From assembly GCA_021735105.1 (NCBI GenBank), contig JAIPHS010000028.1:1-9387 (forward strand): a DNA stretch of 9,387 bases, written 5' to 3'. The DNA comes from Candidatus Omnitrophota bacterium. GTDB lineage: Bacteria; Omnitrophota; Gorgyraeia; Duberdicusellales; 4484-171. The stretch's first letter is position 1, and each line of letters opens with the position of its first letter. A program made the position numbers and the translations under genes. Below are positions 5,098 through 9,387 of the stretch, in pieces. The notes beneath the pieces were generated by a model, which made no database searches, had not been told where the DNA came from, and saw only the letters and a list, made by a program, of their open reading frames with translations.

Positions 5098-6435
5098 ATG
5101 GCAAACGATAAATTAACAAAAATTATTTCTTTATGTAAACGCAGGGGGTTTATTTTTGGTGGTTCTCAGATCTATGGAGGGTTATCCAGTATTTGGGATT
5201 ATGGCCCGCTCGGGGTTAGTTTAAAGAAAAAGATTAAAGATATTTGGTGGAAAGAATATGTCGAAAACAGGAATGATGTTGTTGGCCTTGATTCAAGCAT
5301 TATTATGTCCGAAGGTGTTTTTTTGGCATCAGGCCATCTGAAAGGATTTTCTGACCTTTTAGTAGATTGTGCAAGTTGCGGCAAAAGGTTCCGTTTAGAT
5401 ATGATTGAAAAGGTTAGTGATAATATCTATAAATGCCCCGAATGCAAGAAAGATATAGATATTGGAAAAAATCCACCCCGTAAATTCAATTTAATGTTTA
5501 AGACAAATATGAGCGCAGCAGAAGATAAGCCGTATTATGGGTATTTGCGCCCGGAGACAGCTCAGGGTATATTTGTTAACTTCGCTAATGTTTTAAATAC
5601 TACCCGCAAGAAATTACCATTAGGAATTGCTCAAATCGGAAAGGCTTTTCGTAATGAAGTTACTACAGGAAGTTTTATCTTTCGAATGAAAGAGTTTGAA
5701 CAAATGGAAATAGAATACTTTGTTAGGCCGGAAAGAGCAGATGAATTTTATAACTATTGGGTAAAAGAACGTTATGATTTTTATCTTAACACTATCGGGT
5801 TAAATAAAGAAAATTTAAGGTTGCGTAAGCATTCTAAACAAGAACTGGCTCATTATGCCAAGGCTTGTACTGATATTGAATTTAATTTTCCTTTTGGCTG
5901 GAGCGAGCTTGAAGGTATTGCTAATCGAGGCGATTATGATTTAACTAAACATGGACAGGAAAGCAAAAAAGATCTTAGCTATTTCGATCAAAAAACCAAA
6001 GAAAAGATTATACCTTATGTTATTGAACCTTCAGCTGGAGTAGACAGAACTTTTTTTGCAGTGATATCAGATGCATATTGTGAAGAAGAAGTAAAAGGAA
6101 GAAAAAGAACTATTTTGAAATTAAAACCACATCTTGCACCATATCAAGTTGCAATATTTCCTTTGTTAAAAAAAAATAAAGAGATAGTTAAACTTGCAAA
6201 AAATCTTTTTTGTGATATAAAAAATAAAGCATCTGCCACTTATGACGATACAGCCTCAATCGGAAAGTTGTATCGGCGTCAGGATGAAGTGGGGACTCCT
6301 TTCTGCATAACTGTCGACGTAGATAGTTTAGGTGATAAAAAAATAACTATTCGCAATCGTGATGATATGGCTCAGGATAGAATTAGCATTGAGAAGGCAT
6401 TAGATTATATTAGTGACAAATTAAAAAAGATTTAA
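5098..6435 (+). CDS. glyS: Glycyl-tRNA synthetase (single-chain, alpha2 type)
   Basis: A 445-residue cytoplasmic class II aminoacyl-tRNA synthetase that charges tRNA-Gly. It belongs to the homodimeric type seen in archaea, eukaryotes and part of bacteria (also called GlyQS or GRS1), not the alpha2beta2 GlyQ/GlyS type. Visible features are motif 1 around GGSQIYGGLSSIWDYGPLG (21-39), motif 2 with FRNE (184-187) followed by FRMKEFEQMEIEYF, and motif 3 GVDRTFFA with Arg317. Two CxxC pairs, Cys91/94 and Cys113/116, form a likely zinc ribbon in the inserted domain. The C-terminal anticodon-binding domain runs from about 345 (HLAPYQVAIFPL) to the end, with YDDTASIGKLYRRQDEVGTP. Length is slightly short for the family but no motif is missing. 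ppdK follows after 13 bases, so the two are probably co-transcribed. Confidence 0.96.
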   Translation: MANDKLTKIISLCKRRGFIFGGSQIYGGLSSIWDYGPLGVSLKKKIKDIWWKEYVENRNDVVGLDSSIIMSEGVFLASGHLKGFSDLLVDCASCGKRFRLDMIEKVSDNIYKCPECKKDIDIGKNPPRKFNLMFKTNMSAAEDKPYYGYLRPETAQGIFVNFANVLNTTRKKLPLGIAQIGKAFRNEVTTGSFIFRMKEFEQMEIEYFVRPERADEFYNYWVKERYDFYLNTIGLNKENLRLRKHSKQELAHYAKACTDIEFNFPFGWSELEGIANRGDYDLTKHGQESKKDLSYFDQKTKEKIIPYVIEPSAGVDRTFFAVISDAYCEEEVKGRKRTILKLKPHLAPYQVAIFPLLKKNKEIVKLAKNLFCDIKNKASATYDDTASIGKLYRRQDEVGTPFCITVDVDSLGDKKITIRNRDDMAQDRISIEKALDYISDKLKKI

Positions 6436-6448
6436 GGAGGAAGAGGAG
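6434..6448 (+). promoter_or_regulatory. Strong Shine-Dalgarno of ppdK overlapping the glyS stop
   Basis: AAGGAGG at 6434-6440, eight bases before ATG 6449, is a near-perfect anti-16S match. It shares its first two bases with the glyS TAA (6433-6435). A second purine run, AGAGGAG (6442-6448), touches the ATG. This is the best site in the window and fits a highly expressed metabolic enzyme. Confidence 0.85.
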
Positions 6449-9229
6449 ATGGCTAAGAAGTATGTGTATTTTTTCAGCAAGGATAAAGCAGATGGGGATA
6501 AAAGCATGAAACAATTATTAGGAGGGAAAGGGGCTAATCTAGCGGAGATGTCAACTATTGGCTTACCTGTGCCTCCCGGTTTTACTATAACTACAGAAGT
6601 TTGCCGTGATTATTATGAAAATAATCGTAATTATCCTAAAGGCCTTCAATCTCAAATTGATAAGGATTTAAAAGAATTAGAAGCTGCTGTAGGGAAAAAA
6701 TTAGATGATAGCAATAACCCCTTGCTTGTTTCGGTAAGGAGCGGGGCAGCGGTATCAATGCCTGGTATGATGGATACAATCTTAAACCTTGGTTTAAATG
6801 ATAAGAGTGTAGTAGGCCTTGCTAAAATTACTAATAACCCTCGTTTTGCTTGGGATTCTTACCGTCGTTTTATCCAAATGTTTGGTGATGTAGCCATGGG
6901 AGTGCCTCATAGCGCGTTTGAGCATCAACTTGAAGAAGTAAAACGAAAAATTGCCAAAAAGAAAGGAATTAAAAAAGCTAGTTCTTTGGTTCAGGAGACA
7001 TTAAATAAAGCAGTTCCTGATGTTGCTTTAGATGTAGACGATCTTAAAGAGTTAGTTGGCCGCTTCAAAAAAGTTTATAGAAAACATAAGAATTCTAAAT
7101 TCCCTCAAAACCCCAAAGAACAGTTAATGAAATCAATAGATGCTGTATTTGGTTCATGGAATAACAAACGGGCTATTGCCTATCGTGAAATTAATGGAAT
7201 TAGAGGCCTTTTAGGTACAGCAGTTAATGTTCAAGCCATGGTTTTTGGAAATATGGGCGAGGCTTCAGGAACCGGTGTTGGTTTTACCCGTAATCCTTCG
7301 ACCGGTGAAAATAAGCTTTATGGTGAATATTTGATGAATGCTCAAGGCGAAGATGTAGTTGCAGGTATTCGGACTCCTCATCCAATTGATGATATGAAGA
7401 AAAATGATAAGACAATGTACAATAAGCTGATTGCTGTAAGAAAAAAACTAGAGAATCATTATAAAGATATGCAGGATTTTGAATTTACTATGGAAGGCGA
7501 TAATCTTTATATGCTTCAGACCCGGACTGGTAAACGGACAGCTCAAGCTGCAGTAAAAATTGCAGTAGATATGGTAAAGAGTAAGTTTATATCTCAGAAA
7601 GAAGCTTTATCCAGGGTAACCGCAGAACAATTGAATCAATTGCTTCATCCGATGTTTGACGAAAAAGAAGAAAAAAAAGCTAAACTTTTTTCAACTGAAG
7701 GGCTGCCGGCTTCTCCGGGAGCAGCAGTGGGAAAGGCTGTGTTTAGTGCAGAGGATGCTCAAAAGCAAAAAGAAGCTGGTGAAGATGTTATTCTTTGTCG
7801 AGTTGAAACTTCTCCCGAAGATATAAAAGGTATGCATGCTGCAAAAGGAATATTAACTGCCCGAGGCGGTATGACTTCACACGCTGCTGTAGTAGCTAGA
7901 GGAATGGGCAAATGCTGCGTTGCCGGAGCCGGTGATATTACTATGGAAGAAGGAAAAAGACAAATGAAAGTCGGCAATAAAATAATTAAAGAAGGTGACT
8001 TCATTTCTCTAAATGGAACCAAAGGTGTGGTTTATCTTGATAAGATTAAAACAATTCCTCCTAAGATGGGCGGTCCGTTTGGAGTTTTGATGGGCTGGGC
8101 TAGCAAAATGAAAAAAATAGGAGTAAGGACTAATGCTGATACTCCACGTGATACAAAAGTAGCAGTTGAATTGGGAGCAGAAGGTATCGGGCTATGCAGA
8201 ACAGAACATATGTTCTTTGAAAGTGAAAGAATTGTATCTTTTCGAAAGTTAATTTTAGTTGCTCCTGAAGTAAAACGCCTACGAGCAAGCCTGGAGGCGA
8301 CAGATGACGAAAAAGAAAAAGAAAAAATAGAAAAACAGTTAAAAGAACCGTTAAATCAATATCTTCAGGCTTTAAAAGAGCTGCTTCCTTTGCAAAGGAA
8401 GGATTTTGAAGGTATTTTTAAAGCATTAGGCGGCAGGCCTTGTACGATAAGATTGCTTGATCCGCCATTACATGAATTTTTGCCGCATGATACGGCAGGA
8501 CAAAAAGAGTTAGCGAATGCTTTGGGAATAAAATCATCTAAAGTAAAAAGAACTGTTGATACACTGCATGAGATGAATCCAATGTTAGGGCATCGGGGTT
8601 GCCGCCTAGGGATAACCTATCCTGAGATAACTCAGATGCAAACCAGGGCGATAATTGAAGCTGCTTTAAAAGTTTCCGGCAAAAAAAATAAAGTTCAGCC
8701 GGAGATAATGGTTCCTTTGGTAGGAAATGTTAAAGAGTTTAGATTGCAGAAAAAAGTTATAGTTGATATAATTGGTAAGATAAGGAAAAAGAAAAAGCTT
8801 AAGAAGCTGCCATTTGATGTAAAGATTGGTACAATGATTGAGGTGCCTCGGGCAGCTGTTACTGCTGATAAAATTGCTCAAGAAGCTGATTTCTTTTCTT
8901 TTGGCACAAATGACCTTACTCAGATGGGCTGTGGTTTTTCTCGTGATGATGCCGGAAAATTCTTAAGTGACTATGTAAATCTGGGAATTTATGAAAAAGA
9001 TCCTTTTCAAAGTCTGGATTTAGAAGGGGTGGGAGTTTTGGTAGAAACTGCGACTAAATTGGGTAGAAAAGAAAATAAGCAAATAAAAATTGGTATTTGC
9101 GGTGAACATGGCGGTGACCCAGATTCAGTTAAATTTTGTCATTCAATTGGATTAAACTATGTGAGCTGTTCACCTTTTAGGGTTCCGATTGCACGCTTAT
9201 CTGGGGCTAAAGCAACTTGGCAAAAATAG
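6449..9229 (+). CDS. ppdK: Pyruvate, phosphate dikinase
   Basis: A 926-residue cytoplasmic enzyme interconverting pyruvate + ATP + Pi and PEP + AMP + PPi. In anaerobes it often replaces or supplements pyruvate kinase, saving energy with pyrophosphate. The N-terminal nucleotide-binding domain begins GGKGANLAEMSTIGLPVPPG. It contains VSVRSGAAVSMPGMMDTILN, GTGVGFTRNPSTGE and DFEFTMEGDNLYMLQTR. The swivelling phosphohistidine domain has GGMTSHAAVVARG with His478 and the nearby Thr476, the residue used for regulation in plant enzymes. The C-terminal PEP/pyruvate barrel has GIGLCRTEHMFFE, RLLDPPLHEFLP, GHRGCRLGITYPE, FFSFGTNDLTQM and catalytic Cys884 in GICGEHGGDP. Family members are usually near 875 residues. 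The extra length includes a highly charged helical insert at about 605-640. It lies 13 bases after glyS. Confidence 0.97.
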   Translation: MAKKYVYFFSKDKADGDKSMKQLLGGKGANLAEMSTIGLPVPPGFTITTEVCRDYYENNRNYPKGLQSQIDKDLKELEAAVGKKLDDSNNPLLVSVRSGAAVSMPGMMDTILNLGLNDKSVVGLAKITNNPRFAWDSYRRFIQMFGDVAMGVPHSAFEHQLEEVKRKIAKKKGIKKASSLVQETLNKAVPDVALDVDDLKELVGRFKKVYRKHKNSKFPQNPKEQLMKSIDAVFGSWNNKRAIAYREINGIRGLLGTAVNVQAMVFGNMGEASGTGVGFTRNPSTGENKLYGEYLMNAQGEDVVAGIRTPHPIDDMKKNDKTMYNKLIAVRKKLENHYKDMQDFEFTMEGDNLYMLQTRTGKRTAQAAVKIAVDMVKSKFISQKEALSRVTAEQLNQLLHPMFDEKEEKKAKLFSTEGLPASPGAAVGKAVFSAEDAQKQKEAGEDVILCRVETSPEDIKGMHAAKGILTARGGMTSHAAVVARGMGKCCVAGAGDITMEEGKRQMKVGNKIIKEGDFISLNGTKGVVYLDKIKTIPPKMGGPFGVLMGWASKMKKIGVRTNADTPRDTKVAVELGAEGIGLCRTEHMFFESERIVSFRKLILVAPEVKRLRASLEATDDEKEKEKIEKQLKEPLNQYLQALKELLPLQRKDFEGIFKALGGRPCTIRLLDPPLHEFLPHDTAGQKELANALGIKSSKVKRTVDTLHEMNPMLGHRGCRLGITYPEITQMQTRAIIEAALKVSGKKNKVQPEIMVPLVGNVKEFRLQKKVIVDIIGKIRKKKKLKKLPFDVKIGTMIEVPRAAVTADKIAQEADFFSFGTNDLTQMGCGFSRDDAGKFLSDYVNLGIYEKDPFQSLDLEGVGVLVETATKLGRKENKQIKIGICGEHGGDPDSVKFCHSIGLNYVSCSPFRVPIARLSGAKATWQK

Positions 9230-9277
9230 CTATCAGAAATTGTTCTTGTTTCTTTTGCGTTTGTTTATAGAATTAAG

Positions 9278-9334
9278 AATGTACCCGCTTATTTGCGAAG
9301 CAAATTCTGCCCGAAAGGCAGCAGCGGATTCATT
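9278..9334. repeat. Cloverleaf-like inverted-repeat structure downstream of ppdK
   Basis: Two perfect hairpins stand side by side: ATTTGC-GAA-GCAAAT (9291-9305) and CTGCC-CGAAA-GGCAG (9307-9321). They are enclosed by an outer pairing of CCGCT (9285-9289) with AGCGG (9323-9327), extended by AATG (9278-9281) with CATT (9331-9334). The result is a three-way junction more GC-rich than its surroundings. There is no U-run after it, so a classic intrinsic terminator is not supported. A dispersed palindromic repeat or an mRNA 3' stabiliser for ppdK is more likely. The rest of 9230-9387 shows no gene. Confidence 0.65.
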
Positions 9335-9387
9335 AATATTATAAATAGTTAGAATTGTATACAAACAATCACATTATTGTGTTGTCA

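Noticed and set aside
7759..8022. Antisense open frame within ppdK.
   Set aside because: It lies opposite the conserved phosphohistidine domain and is explained by codon usage there.
8666..8881. Antisense open frame within ppdK, rich in Phe, Leu and Asn.
   Set aside because: Its composition is just the complement of Lys/Glu-rich codons in the PEP-binding domain.
9230..9334. Intrinsic terminator after ppdK.
   Set aside because: The hairpins at 9291-9321 are not followed by a T-run, and nothing hairpin-like lies directly after the stop codon.

Overview
The window reads as a piece of an AT-rich chromosome from a diderm bacterium that uses the standard code (TGA ends a gene at 2611-2613). All confident genes lie on the + strand and are tightly packed. 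A DUF3568-like lipoprotein, several other lipoproteins, a YdbH/YnbE/YdbL-like envelope module, a single-chain glycyl-tRNA synthetase and a pyrophosphate-linked glycolytic enzyme (PPDK) together resemble Omnitrophota (candidate phylum OP3) or a similar uncultured anaerobic lineage. That placement is inferred from gene content, not from a marker phylogeny.

Layout. Bases 1-52 may hold the last codons of an upstream gene. Bases 53-133 and 1121-1203 are two same-orientation copies of a palindromic repeat built from ACGAAT/ATTCGT units. They bracket an aldo/keto reductase gene. An extended SDR (epimerase/dehydratase-like) follows at 1223-2185. A plausible promoter at 2189-2216 then leads to a DUF3568-like lipoprotein, whose stop codon overlaps the start of a secreted, lipobox-bearing staphylococcal-nuclease-like protein with a C-terminal OB-like domain. 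Next comes a membrane-anchored 299-aa protein whose C-terminal half resembles the end of YdbH (AsmA-like). A hairpin-forming intergenic repeat follows, then a lipoprotein that joins a YnbE-like N-terminus to a YdbL/DUF1318-like C-terminus. The window ends with glyS, which has a -10 box almost touching its start codon, and ppdK, which has the strongest Shine-Dalgarno in the window. A cloverleaf-like inverted-repeat structure lies downstream of ppdK.

Function. The most notable unit is 3390-5013. In E. coli, YdbH (inner membrane, AsmA-like), YnbE (outer-membrane lipoprotein) and YdbL (periplasmic) form an intermembrane phospholipid transport bridge. Here a much shorter YdbH-like protein is followed by what looks like YnbE and YdbL in one polypeptide, so the window may encode a two-gene miniature of that system. 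The glyS-ppdK pair couples translation and central carbon metabolism by proximity only. The rest is ordinary metabolic and envelope content punctuated by three kinds of palindromic intergenic repeats.
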